Assembly: GCF_018614035.1 (NCBI RefSeq)
Contig: NZ_JAGGPA010000002.1
Location: 111,040 to 175,039, forward strand
From: Streptomyces sp. ISL-96
GTDB lineage: Bacteria > Actinomycetota > Actinomycetes > Streptomycetales > Streptomycetaceae
Reading direction: 5' to 3'
Length of the DNA: 64,000 nucleotides
Below, piece after piece: positions 34,145 through 42,072 of the stretch. The translations under genes were made by a program, and so were the position numbers. How positions within the stretch are numbered: position 1 is the first letter of the stretch; each line of letters starts with the position of its first letter. Below the pieces are notes generated by a model that saw only the letters and a program-made list of their open reading frames with translations, ran no database searches and was not told the DNA's origin.

Positions 34145-34759
34145 CTACGCGCCCCGCAGCCGCCGCCACACCGCCGGCGCCCCGCTGATCAGCAGCGTCA
34201 GCGCCACCGCCGCCACCACGCCCTGCCACGGCTCGGGGAAGAGCGAGCCGCCGAGGATGCCGATCAGCTGGTACGCCGCCGCCCAGGCGAGGCACGCCGG
34301 TACGTCGCCCCGCGCGAAGCGGTGCATCGGCATCTTCGACAGCAGGCACGCGACCATCACCGGAATCCGGCCGGCCGGCACGAGCCGGGAGAGCACCAGC
34401 ACCCGAGACCCGTGCTCGTGGAGTCCGCGCCGCGCCCGATCGAGGCGGTCGGGTGCGGCTCGGGCCCGCAGTGCCTCCAGCCGGCGTGAGCCGTTCTTCG
34501 AACGAACTCCGCGCAGGCCGAGCCAGTACAGACCTATGTCGCCGAGAAACGCGGCGCACGACGCCAGCGCGAAGACGACCAGCAGAGCGAGCGGGTCGCT
34601 GTGGTGGAAGGCCACCACGGCGGCTGTACTCACCAGCGCCCCCGTGGGCACCACCGGCACCAGCGATCCCAGCACCACCAGCACGAACAGCGCCGGATAG
34701 CCGACCGCCTGCTGCGCCGACTCCGGGGGCACTGTCTGTATCAGCGTGGCGTCGATCAC
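34145..34759 (-). CDS. DedA family membrane protein
   Basis: A 204-residue membrane protein, SNARE-associated/DedA type, with about five hydrophobic segments. Seen: LGSLVPVVPTGALVSTAAVV near the N-terminus, CAAFLGDIGLYWLGLR (the acidic residue conserved in DedA), and the signature VLVLSRLVPAGRIPV near 120-134 (RxxPxxR-like). DedA proteins move lipid carriers or phospholipids across the membrane. The start overlaps the upstream MBL gene's stop by 4 bp. Confidence 0.85.
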   Translation of the reverse strand: MIDATLIQTVPPESAQQAVGYPALFVLVVLGSLVPVVPTGALVSTAAVVAFHHSDPLALLVVFALASCAAFLGDIGLYWLGLRGVRSKNGSRRLEALRARAAPDRLDRARRGLHEHGSRVLVLSRLVPAGRIPVMVACLLSKMPMHRFARGDVPACLAWAAAYQLIGILGGSLFPEPWQGVVAAVALTLLISGAPAVWRRLRGA

Positions 34760-35535
34760 CGGCAGGCCTCCGGCCGGACACTCTCGCCGTGCCCGAGCCG
34801 GTGCACCGCCACGCCCGGTGCGAGCCGCGCCGCCTGCCGTACGAACTCGTCGCCCGGCGAGTGGAACTCGTGCGGCCTGACCCCGTCCATCCCGATCGGC
34901 CAGTACGTCCCGTAGTGCACCGGCACGGCCGCGCGCGGAACGATCCGCGCGAGCGCCTGCGCCGCCCGGCGCGCGTCCAGATGCCCGTGCCCCAGGAAGG
35001 GCCCCCAGCCGCCGACCGGCAGCAGAGCGACGTCGACGGGCCCCACGGCGTCGGCCATGTCGTCGAAGAGCCCGGTGTCCCCGGCGAAGTACGTACGGGC
35101 CTCACCGGTGACGACGTATCCGAGCGCGGGGGCGTGGTGCGGCCCGAACGGCAGCCGCCGCCCGTCGTGCAGCGCCGGAACCGCCCGTACGACCAGATCC
35201 TTCACCCGTACCTCGTCGCCGGGCTCCACCTCCGTGACGCGCAGCCCCTGCCCGGAGAGCCTGCGCAGGCCGGGCACGGCCCGCGGGGCGCCGCGCGGCA
35301 CGATCAGTGCGGTGCCGGGCGCGAGGCGGCCCAGCGACGGCAGGTGCAGATGGTCGTTGTGCAGGTGCGAGACGAGCACGGCGTCGGCCTCGGCGGCCTC
35401 GGGCGGCGGCAGCGCACCGCGCCTGCGGCGCAGATGGGCCAGGCGCCGCGTGAAGAGCGGATCGGTCAGCACCCGGGCCCCGGAGTCCGCGACGGTGCAG
35501 GTGGCGTGACCCCACCAGGTGATCTCCACCGTCAC
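34756..35535 (-). CDS. UlaG-like MBL-fold metallohydrolase
   Basis: A 259-residue metallo-beta-lactamase-fold protein. Seen: EITWWGHATCTVADSGARVL, VSHLHNDHLHLPSL (the second acidic position appears as N-D-H), VPRGAPRAV, TYFAGDTGLFDDM and AVPVHYGTYWP. Similar proteins hydrolyse lactones or phosphoesters. Translationally coupled to DedA downstream (ATGA), suggesting a shared membrane lipid-related role, which is an inference only. Confidence 0.85.
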   Translation of the reverse strand: MTVEITWWGHATCTVADSGARVLTDPLFTRRLAHLRRRRGALPPPEAAEADAVLVSHLHNDHLHLPSLGRLAPGTALIVPRGAPRAVPGLRRLSGQGLRVTEVEPGDEVRVKDLVVRAVPALHDGRRLPFGPHHAPALGYVVTGEARTYFAGDTGLFDDMADAVGPVDVALLPVGGWGPFLGHGHLDARRAAQALARIVPRAAVPVHYGTYWPIGMDGVRPHEFHSPGDEFVRQAARLAPGVAVHRLGHGESVRPEACR

Positions 35536-35664
35536 GTACGGCCTCCTCGTCGTCGCCGGGGGCGCCCCCTGTACGAGCGTAGGCCGGAGCGCCCCTCATT
35601 GCGCCTCCTCCCCGTGACATGATCGGAGTAGGGTCGGCCGCGAGAGCTAGCGCGGGGGCGGGTC

Positions 35665-36093
35665 ATGGACGAGATGCGGGACGACGTACGGGACGACGTA
35701 CGAGTGGCGGCCATCGCCAGCCTGACTCCGCTCGAAGAGCTCGACAGGGATCCGTTCCTGGTGGACACCCGCAGCCAGCAGGCGATGTGCGCGCGGTGGG
35801 CCGCGGACAAGGGCTATGTCGTCACACGGCAGCTGATCTTCTACGCGATGGCCCCGGACCACTGCTCACTGTGGGCGGACGTCGAGGCGAGCACGGTGGA
35901 TGTCTTCGTCGTGCCCAACGAACGCGTGCTGGAGCGGGCCCTGACGTCCGTGCCGGAATTCGCCGCGGAATGCGAGCGCCGGGGCGTACGCCTGGAGACG
36001 GCAGGCCTCGACGAGCCCGCGTACACCGCGGCCATGAAGGCCGGCGTGCACCGGAGACTGTCGATGCCGACGGCCGGTTACGACGGCTGCTGA
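35665..36093 (+). CDS. Small protein resembling a serine-recombinase N-terminal fold, no catalytic Ser
   Basis: A 142-residue protein I cannot name with certainty. It begins with an Asp/Arg repeat (MDEMRDDVRDDVRVA). The middle (VDTRSQQAMCARWAADKGYV, then VDVFVVPNERVLERALTS, ECERRGVRLETAG) follows the strand-helix order of resolvase catalytic domains. The usual N-terminal Tyr-x-R-x-S motif is missing and there is no DNA-binding domain. It may be a domesticated resolvase relative. ATG 35665 is preceded by GCGGGTC, a weak RBS. Confidence 0.6.
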   Translation: MDEMRDDVRDDVRVAAIASLTPLEELDRDPFLVDTRSQQAMCARWAADKGYVVTRQLIFYAMAPDHCSLWADVEASTVDVFVVPNERVLERALTSVPEFAAECERRGVRLETAGLDEPAYTAAMKAGVHRRLSMPTAGYDGC

Positions 36094-36183
36094 CGGTTTC
36101 CGACCCGGGCACTTCACCACGCTGTGCCACGCTGGAAAGGAAGCGGGCCCCAGGTTCGGCCCGGGACGTGAGGTGGGGACGGC

Positions 36184-38316
36184 GTGGTCCGACGGCGATG
36201 GCGCAGCGCGGGCAGCGCCCTTCTGCGCGTGGTCACGGTATGGATGGTGTCGACGCTCACGATGCTGGCGCTCGCCGGCATCCTGCCGGACTTCCAGCTC
36301 AAGGCCGACGACGGCGACAGCATCACCCGTGTCGCGCTCACCGCGGTCTGGGGCGCGGGCGCGTTCGGTCTGCTGGGCGCGCTGGTGTGGCCCCTGGCCG
36401 TACGGGCGCTGCTGCTCGTACCCGTACTCGTACTGGGCCTGCTCGTCTTCTTCCTCAACGGCTCGCTCCTGCTCATCGCGCTCAGCCTCATCCCCGACGG
36501 GCGCGGCGAGGCCGAGCCCGAGACCGCGGTGGTCGTCGCCGCCGTCATGTCCGCCGTCGCCTCGGCGACCTCGGGAGCCCTCGCGGTACGCGATGACACC
36601 GCGTACCGGCGCAGGCTCTACCGACTCGCCCACCGTCGCCACCGGCGGGGCGGCGACGACGGACGCCACGGACTGCCCGGCACCCTCTTCCTCCAGCTCG
36701 ACGGCGTCGGCCACGAAGTGCTGCTCCAGGCGGTCGCCGACGGACTGATGCCGACCGTCGCCGCCTGGCTCGACGGCGACGAACCCACGCACCGGCTGAC
36801 CCCGTGGCGCACCGACTGGTCCAGCCAGACCGGCGCCAGCCAGCTCGGCATACTCCACGGCTCCAACCACGACGTCCCCGCTTTCCGCTGGTACGAGAAG
36901 GAGACCCGCGAGGTCGTCGTCTCCAGCCGACCGGCGAGCGCGGCCCTCATGCAGCGCCGCGCGGTCGCCCGTACGGGAGACGGCGGACTGCTCACCTTCG
37001 ACGGCGCGAGCCGCGGCAATCTCTTCAGCGGCGGCGCCGACCAGCTCGCCCTCGTCCTGTCGATCACCGCCCGGCGCGGCCGGTCCAACCGGTCGCGGGC
37101 CGGTTACTTCGCGTACTTCTCCGACCCGGCCAACGCCGTACGTACGGCCGTGTCCTTCGTCGCGGAAGTCGTCCGGGAGATCGGCCAGTCCACGCGCGCA
37201 CGGCTGCGCGGCGACATCCCGCGGGTGAAGCGGGGCGGGCTCTACCCCTTCATCCGGGCCTTCGCGACCGTCGTGCAGCGGGACGTGGTGGTCGCGTCGG
37301 TGCTCGGCGACATGCTCGCCGGACGCACGGCCATCTATGCCGACCTGGTCGCGTACGACGAAGTGGCGCACCACTCGGGGCCGCACAGCACGGACGCGCT
37401 GAAGGTTCTGGAGCGGCTCGACCGGTCGGTGGAGCTGATCGCCAAGGTCGCCGAGCACGCCCCGCGCGCGTACCGGATCGTGCTCCTGTCCGACCACGGG
37501 CAGAGCCCGGGGGAGACCTTCAAGGCCGCGTACGGGCTCGCCCTCTCCAACCTCGTCAGGGCGGGGTGCGGGCTGCCCGTCCCGCGCCGCGCGGCGAGCA
37601 CGACGAGCGCCTCGGAGGCGCGCGACGCCGTACGTACCGCGCTGCACCGGCCGGTGCCCGACGACGAGGAGGAGCCCGAGCACCCGGAGCCGGTCACCGA
37701 CCCGGTCGTGCTGGCATCGGGCAATCTGGGGCTGATTTCCTTCCCCGACGCGGCGGGGCGTGCGACGCGCGAGCAGATCGACCGCCACCATCCGGCGCTG
37801 CTGACGACGCTCGCCAATCACCCCGGCATCGGTTTCGTGCTCGTACGGAGCGAGGAGCACGGCGCACTGGTGCTCGGGGCGGGCGGCGCCGAACTGCGGC
37901 TGGACGGCGACGGTACGGGCGACACGGTGCTGCTCTCGGCTTTCGGGAAGGGCGCCGCCGACGCCGTGCGCAGGAGCTCCGGCTTCCCGCATGTCGCCGA
38001 CATCATGGTCAACTCCTGGCACGATCCGCAGACCGGCCGCGTGCACGCCTTCGAGGAGCAGATCGGCTCGCACGGCGGCCTCGGCGGCGAACAGGCCCGC
38101 CCGTTCCTCCTCTCCCCGTACGTTCTCTCCGCACCCGTCCCCGACGGGGAGGAGCTGGCCGGCGCGGAGCAGGTGCACCGGGTGCTGCGGCGGTGGCTGC
38201 GCGAGTGTCAGGGGCCGCAGGTGACGGTGGTGGCGACGCAGGATTCCCGGCCGGAAACGGAAGCGGAAGAGCCTTTTCCGGTTGGCGATGGCGCCGTACA
38301 GGATAAATCCGCCTGA
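36184..38316 (+). CDS. Membrane-anchored alkaline-phosphatase-superfamily protein
   Basis: A 710-residue protein. The first 140 residues carry four hydrophobic segments resembling the phage-holin-family/DUF-type membrane domain. A cytoplasmic or extracellular catalytic domain follows: LFLQLDGVGHEVLLQAVADG (metal Asp), SSQTGASQLGILHG (nucleophile Thr/Ser region), LVAYDEVAHHSGPHS and VLLSDHGQSPGETF (metal ligands). This is the type I phosphodiesterase/nucleotide pyrophosphatase pattern. Start is GTG 36184. Long Asp/Glu linker (DDEEEPEHPEP) near 520. The substrate is unknown. Confidence 0.83.
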   Translation: MVRRRWRSAGSALLRVVTVWMVSTLTMLALAGILPDFQLKADDGDSITRVALTAVWGAGAFGLLGALVWPLAVRALLLVPVLVLGLLVFFLNGSLLLIALSLIPDGRGEAEPETAVVVAAVMSAVASATSGALAVRDDTAYRRRLYRLAHRRHRRGGDDGRHGLPGTLFLQLDGVGHEVLLQAVADGLMPTVAAWLDGDEPTHRLTPWRTDWSSQTGASQLGILHGSNHDVPAFRWYEKETREVVVSSRPASAALMQRRAVARTGDGGLLTFDGASRGNLFSGGADQLALVLSITARRGRSNRSRAGYFAYFSDPANAVRTAVSFVAEVVREIGQSTRARLRGDIPRVKRGGLYPFIRAFATVVQRDVVVASVLGDMLAGRTAIYADLVAYDEVAHHSGPHSTDALKVLERLDRSVELIAKVAEHAPRAYRIVLLSDHGQSPGETFKAAYGLALSNLVRAGCGLPVPRRAASTTSASEARDAVRTALHRPVPDDEEEPEHPEPVTDPVVLASGNLGLISFPDAAGRATREQIDRHHPALLTTLANHPGIGFVLVRSEEHGALVLGAGGAELRLDGDGTGDTVLLSAFGKGAADAVRRSSGFPHVADIMVNSWHDPQTGRVHAFEEQIGSHGGLGGEQARPFLLSPYVLSAPVPDGEELAGAEQVHRVLRRWLRECQGPQVTVVATQDSRPETEAEEPFPVGDGAVQDKSA

Positions 38317-38420
38317 TTTGGTGCACCGTTCCCCGTACCCGAACATGGTCAGGGCAAGCACGCCAGGCGCTTCGGTCTGCCTGACAGACGCCACCAGGAG
38401 CAGGGGTGCCAGAGAAAGCG

Positions 38421-38452
38421 AGAAGATCCCCGGCCGCGGCCGGGGATCTTCT
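38421..38452. terminator. Bidirectional terminator
   Basis: Perfect 15-bp arms AGAAGATCCCCGGCC and GGCCGGGGATCTTCT, with only GC between, so the real loop forms within the stem. It lies between convergent genes ending at 38316 and 38468. Confidence 0.85.
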
Positions 38453-38467
38453 GTGTTCTGGCGCTCC

Positions 38468-39598
38468 TCAGGGCTTCTGCCAGGTGATCTTCTGGCCGTC
38501 CGGGGTGACCGACACCTCGAACTTGTCCAGGGCCGGGGAGCCGGCCTCGCGCCAGAGGCGCACGTAGGTCTCGATGTCGTCCCAGATCCGCTCGGAGCCT
38601 CCCTGGCGGACAGTCCAGCGTCCGCCAGTCTCAGATAGTGCCGCCCAGGACCCGTCAGCAACATCGACCAGTACGTGTTCCGTACGGCCATCGCGGTCGA
38701 GGCTGACGCGCTGGGCGCCGGGGGCGGCGATCTGGGCGACGAACCGCGTGTCCCAGTGGTTGATCACGTCCGCCCCAAGAGTGGTAGGCCGCTCGTCGCC
38801 CTGGTCGAGGTCGGGCAGCAGTCCGAGCGGGGGAGGCGACTGGGGGCGAGCGAGCATGAAGGAGATCTGGCCGCCGAGGAAGGGCCCCGATGCTGTCCCG
38901 TCGTCCCTCACTGTGAGCCGGGCGAGTTCGGAGGAGAACATCCAGCCGCCGAGAGTGGCGAGGATGGTCCCGCCCGGTCGCGTCTGCTCGATCCACGCAT
39001 ACGGAACGGAGACGAGCCCGCACGTGACGATCACGCGGTCATAGGGCGCACCGCCCGTGTACCCGGCCAGTCCGTTACCCACGATCAGGTGGGGGTGGTA
39101 GCCGCACTTGGCCAGTGCCGTTCCTGCGCGTCCGGATACTCCCGCATCGACCTCGATCGAGGTCACCTGCTCGTCACTCAAGCGGTGACAGCCGAGCGCG
39201 GTCGAGTAGCCCGTGCCCGTACCGACTTCGAGAACCCGATCGTCGTCCTGCACCTGGAGGTCTTCCCACATGCGGACGACCAGCCCCGGCATCGTGCTGG
39301 AGGACGTAGGGGGGCGCATGATCTCGCCCCGCAAATCGGCGGGAACGATCGTGCCGGCGATCTGAGTGACCAGTGACTCGTCCTCGTAGCACCGTTCCAG
39401 CCACAGCGGAGTGTCGGGCATGATCGGCGTCCAGGCCGTAGGCCCGTTTCCGTCGATCCTGTCGAAGAACCCGCCGCGAAGGAACTCGTGTCGGGGCACG
39501 GACTCCACCGCGTCGCGCCAGGGCTGCGTCCGCAGATGCCCGTTGGTCGTCAACGTCTTCGCGAGCCGGAGGCGAAACTCCTGCTCTTCGTTGCTCAT
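38468..39598 (-). CDS. RiPP-system PCMT-like O-methyltransferase
   Basis: A 376-residue methyltransferase of the kind paired with ATP-grasp peptide maturases. Seen: an N-terminal helical segment (RLRLAKTLTTNGHLRTQPWR, VESVPRHEFLRG), MRPPTSSSTMPGLVVRMWED, motif I VLEVGTGTGYSTAL near 131-144, VTSIEVDAGVSGRA and YDRVIVTCGLVSVPYAW, all protein-isoaspartate-methyltransferase-like. A C-terminal extension (about 250-376) is beyond ordinary PCMT. In characterised relatives this enzyme methylates an Asp side chain that then cyclises to aspartimide. ATGA overlap with the ATP-grasp gene. Last gene of the operon. Confidence 0.87.
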   Translation of the reverse strand: MSNEEQEFRLRLAKTLTTNGHLRTQPWRDAVESVPRHEFLRGGFFDRIDGNGPTAWTPIMPDTPLWLERCYEDESLVTQIAGTIVPADLRGEIMRPPTSSSTMPGLVVRMWEDLQVQDDDRVLEVGTGTGYSTALGCHRLSDEQVTSIEVDAGVSGRAGTALAKCGYHPHLIVGNGLAGYTGGAPYDRVIVTCGLVSVPYAWIEQTRPGGTILATLGGWMFSSELARLTVRDDGTASGPFLGGQISFMLARPQSPPPLGLLPDLDQGDERPTTLGADVINHWDTRFVAQIAAPGAQRVSLDRDGRTEHVLVDVADGSWAALSETGGRWTVRQGGSERIWDDIETYVRLWREAGSPALDKFEVSVTPDGQKITWQKP

Positions 39599-40545
39599 GT
39601 CGTCTTCCTCTCCAGCAGGTCTGCCATTGCCGCAGTCATCGGCAGACCAGTTTCCGGCTCCAGCCAAGCCCACTGGCCGGACGCGTTGCACTCCAGGAAC
39701 CACCATTGCCCAACTGCGTCGATGGCCAAGTCGAACGCACCAAAGACCAGCCCGAAGTGTTTGAGGTAGGCACGGATCGACTCCTCGGTCCCTGGAGGTA
39801 GCGGGACTACCGAGTACGTGAGTTTCGAGTAGTCGGTACGCCAGTCCAAGAGGTCCGAGTCGATGCGGACGGCGAAGATTTGCTCGCCCATGACCGTCAA
39901 CCGCACGTCCGCGATCTTCTCAACGCGGTGCTGGAAGAGGTGGGCCGTGCCGGAAATGGAGTCGTCGATCTCGTCGGCGCTCACCTCCTCGACCTTCACT
40001 GTCGAGGACATCCCGTCGAGCCGATACAGCGGCGTCGCTAGCGGCTTGTAGATGACCGACTGGTAGTGGCTGATGAACTTGCGGGCCTCGATCGGGTCCG
40101 AAGTGATCAGCGTTGCGGGAACGCGGAATCCGCTCGCAACGGCCGCAGCGAGACCGGAGGGCTTGAACTCGGCATCCCCGATCCTGTGCGGATGGTTCAC
40201 GTAGAGGCAGTGAGGGAGCGAGGCCATGACTCCCCCGAGCCCGTAGCGCGCCTGCGTGATCGCAAATCGGGCCGTTTGTTCGTCCAGGTGGGGAAATGCG
40301 AAACCCGATGGCCGGCGGTAGTACATCGAGCGAATCCGGGTGAGATCCGCGGTGCGGGTGGAGGTCGTCAATGACCCCTGGATGCCGTGAGGCGTGATGT
40401 GCGCCGCGATCGACAAGGTGGTGGGGAAATCCCCGGAGTCGAACCGCACGACCGGGACTCCCCGGCCGTGCAGCTCGTCAATCACCAGGTCGGCCGTGGG
40501 GTCGTCCAGATTGGTGACGACCAGCACCGGACCGAGGTCAGTCAC
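39595..40545 (-). CDS. ATP-grasp RiPP maturase (graspetide ligase)
   Basis: A 316-residue ATP-grasp enzyme of the SAV_5884-type peptide maturase group. Seen: VLVVTNLDDPTADLVIDELH at the N-terminal Rossmann-like domain, RSMYYRRPSGFAFPHLDEQT near 75-95, the ATP-binding lysine strand VIYKPLATPLYRLDG near 180-195, and the Mg-binding FLECNASGQWAWLE near 284-297 (E-x-N). It would phosphorylate Asp/Glu side chains of the precursor and link them to Ser/Thr or Lys. Start is GTG 40545, overlapping the precursor stop (GTGA), so maturase and substrate are made together. Confidence 0.9.
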   Translation of the reverse strand: MTDLGPVLVVTNLDDPTADLVIDELHGRGVPVVRFDSGDFPTTLSIAAHITPHGIQGSLTTSTRTADLTRIRSMYYRRPSGFAFPHLDEQTARFAITQARYGLGGVMASLPHCLYVNHPHRIGDAEFKPSGLAAAVASGFRVPATLITSDPIEARKFISHYQSVIYKPLATPLYRLDGMSSTVKVEEVSADEIDDSISGTAHLFQHRVEKIADVRLTVMGEQIFAVRIDSDLLDWRTDYSKLTYSVVPLPPGTEESIRAYLKHFGLVFGAFDLAIDAVGQWWFLECNASGQWAWLEPETGLPMTAAMADLLERKTT

Positions 40546-40853
40546 TGGTCGGTGTCGTTACCCGTGTCCGAGTCTCCGCCACCGGAGCCGCCACCACTGC
40601 TGCCGTCCGAGGGGTTGCCCGTGTTGGTGGACGGGTTGGTTCCCGAGCTGGTGCCGTGACCCGGCATCATGAGCGGCTTGCCGGCCTGGTCGAAGTAGCG
40701 ACCGGTCTGGGAGACGGGGTCCAGTACGACCTTCGCGTATCCGGGAGCGAAGGCGGGGTACGGGGCCATCCGGCGCACACCCCAGGGGACGGGCGTGCTG
40801 ATGCCGTTGGGGAGCGGCGTCCCCTGCGGAATCCGGTCGGAGTGAACGAACAT
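40542..40853 (-). CDS. RiPP precursor peptide (ATP-grasp target)
   Basis: A 103-residue putative ATP-grasp target peptide. The leader (1-35) includes PWGVRRMAPYPAF. The middle segment YAKVVLDPVSQTGRYFDQAG at 39-58 with KPLMMPGHG after it matches the conserved DPxTQ...DxxGxP pattern of these precursors. The C-terminal 36 residues are almost only G, S, T, N, D and P (TSSGTNPSTNTG..., ...DSDTGNDTDQ). They supply many Ser/Thr nucleophiles and Asp acceptors for ester crosslinks. GGAGG precedes ATG 40853 by 7 nt. The boundary between leader and core cannot be fixed from sequence alone. Confidence 0.85.
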   Translation of the reverse strand: MFVHSDRIPQGTPLPNGISTPVPWGVRRMAPYPAFAPGYAKVVLDPVSQTGRYFDQAGKPLMMPGHGTSSGTNPSTNTGNPSDGSSGGGSGGGDSDTGNDTDQ

Positions 40854-40904
40854 CAATGCCTCCGTGGTCAGTGGTGGTCGATTGCGGTCAAACGATGGAG
40901 CTGA

Positions 40905-40961
40905 CCCGCCCCCTACAAGAGCCCTTGGTGTGACGTCCGTTGGCGTCGAGTAGGGGGCGGG
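40905..40961. promoter_or_regulatory. Large stem-loop in the RiPP leader region
   Basis: Perfect 12-bp arms CCCGCCCCCTAC (40905-40916) and GTAGGGGGCGGG (40950-40961) enclose 33 nt, about 50 bp upstream of the precursor start and about 100 bp downstream of the 41059 gene stop. It could terminate or attenuate read-through into the RiPP operon. Confidence 0.5.
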
Positions 40962-41058
40962 GAACTGCCCCCACCCCGGAACGGGTGATGATCTCCGGTC
41001 CTTCCATCAGACCTGGCCGTGCCGTTGCGTACAGGACTGCTCCGGGGCGGGGAGTCTG

Positions 41059-41307
41059 CTAAGCGGTTCGGGCCGCCCTATCGCGGGCGAGCTTGACCAG
41101 GCTGGCGTACTGCCGACGCTGGTGTTCCGTGGGCGCCCTCAGCCGGCACTTGTTCGCTTTGAAGGTGTTGCCCCAGGGGCGCTTGAGGACCGCGATGTTG
41201 GAGCTGACCAGGTGGTCTACGACCCCAACCATCTCGGAGGCGGGGTCGTACACGAGCTGCCCGGCCTGCAGGGTAATGCGCCTGTAGGGTCTGTTGGTCT
41301 TGGTCAT
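41059..41307 (-). CDS. Small unknown protein upstream of the RiPP operon
   Basis: An 82-residue basic protein that I do not recognise. It has a beta-rich middle (ITLQAGQLVYDPASEMVGVV, then VAVLKRPWGNTFKANKCRLR-like segments) and a helical Arg-rich end (QYASLVKLARDRAARTA). The order suggests a small KOW/SH3-like barrel, but that is a guess. It is on the same strand as the RiPP genes, 205 bp upstream of the precursor. Base composition is lower in GC than the core genome. Confidence 0.6.
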   Translation of the reverse strand: MTKTNRPYRRITLQAGQLVYDPASEMVGVVDHLVSSNIAVLKRPWGNTFKANKCRLRAPTEHQRRQYASLVKLARDRAARTA

Positions 41308-41494
41308 AAGAGGACCTCGGCTTATGGCTGTGGGGTCAGATCCGCCCCACCCGGACGGCTGGAAGATCTGGCCGACGGTGAAGCAGATGGATAAGACTCG
41401 ATGGGATCGAGCCGCAAGTCAGCCGGTGATAATTCGGCTGGTCAAGAGAGCGACGGCGCTCGCCCACACGACGCTGAGGGCCATGTCGGCGGTG

Positions 41495-41659
41495 CTAGGA
41501 CGCCTCACGTTTCAGTCCCTTCTCTCGGCAGCGGTAGCACTTAGAGGGCGGCCACCTGGACGACGCCTCCGGCGTGAGCGGCTTGGTCTTTGTGCTGCTC
41601 GGATACACAACCTGAGCGTTGTAGGTCTTTCCGCCGTCACGGGAGACCCGCACAGACAT
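41495..41659 (-). CDS. Small CxxC protein
   Basis: A 54-residue peptide: MSVRVSRDGGKTYNAQVVYP at the start, KCYRCREKGLKR at the end (one CxxC pair). ATG 41659 lies 2 bp after the stop of the preceding gene, so translational coupling supports both. It may bind zinc. Function unknown; coding status is probable rather than certain. Confidence 0.5.
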   Translation of the reverse strand: MSVRVSRDGGKTYNAQVVYPSSTKTKPLTPEASSRWPPSKCYRCREKGLKREAS

Positions 41660-41661
41660 GG

Positions 41662-41898
41662 TCACGAGAACTTCGCCGCCCTCATCTTTCGATGCGGGTG
41701 CTTCAAGATCTCCCTGTTGCACTCCCCTACGGTTCGGAAGTCCTGCTCGCGGTGGGCTTCGGCGCGCTCCTCGTCCATGCGGGTGCAGGTCAAGCAGCAA
41801 GGGACAGGCTCGGGGTCATTGCAGGGCGCACGCTCTGAGGCGGGCTCCAGGACAGCGTCGTGGCGTCGGGTCGGGCGACTGGGGAGGGTCCTGTCCAT
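41662..41898 (-). CDS. Small Cys-containing protein
   Basis: A 78-residue protein with a central CCLTCTRMDEERAEAHREQD followed by FRTVGECNREILKHPHRK. Cys and His spacing suggests a small zinc finger (C-x2-C...C...H-x2-H-like). Similar short Cys proteins occur beside HTH regulator genes in Streptomyces as I recall them. It is divergent from the regulator at 42073, which is 174 bp away. Confidence 0.5.
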   Translation of the reverse strand: MDRTLPSRPTRRHDAVLEPASERAPCNDPEPVPCCLTCTRMDEERAEAHREQDFRTVGECNREILKHPHRKMRAAKFS

Positions 41899-42022
41899 GG
41901 CGCTGCTCCTGCCGTCGTAGGGGAGGAGTCGCCCGGAGTTTGGGGGAGCCAGTGGTTGAAGGTGGCGCTCCGGGCGACTGACAGCTAGTCAACGCCGATG
42001 CTCAACCGGCGGGTAGGGCGAA

Positions 42023-42033
42023 CAACGTCGTTG
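42023..42033. promoter_or_regulatory. Short palindrome CAACG-T-CGTTG
   Basis: Perfect 5-bp arms around T in the divergent gap 41899-42072, 40 bp before the regulator start. A possible autoregulatory operator; short enough to occur by chance. Confidence 0.3.
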
Positions 42034-42072
42034 AATGCAGCGTTCCCTAGGGCGATTTGACCTGTCGTTTAC

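Noticed and set aside
35866..38691. A 941-codon minus-strand open frame across the phosphatase gene
   Set aside because: It is antisense to a well-supported plus-strand gene, and lacks recognisable domains. Such frames arise from high-GC third positions.
41294..41920. A 208-codon plus-strand frame in the island
   Set aside because: No motif, antisense to two small genes with CxxC motifs and tight coupling; low-complexity Arg/Ser content.
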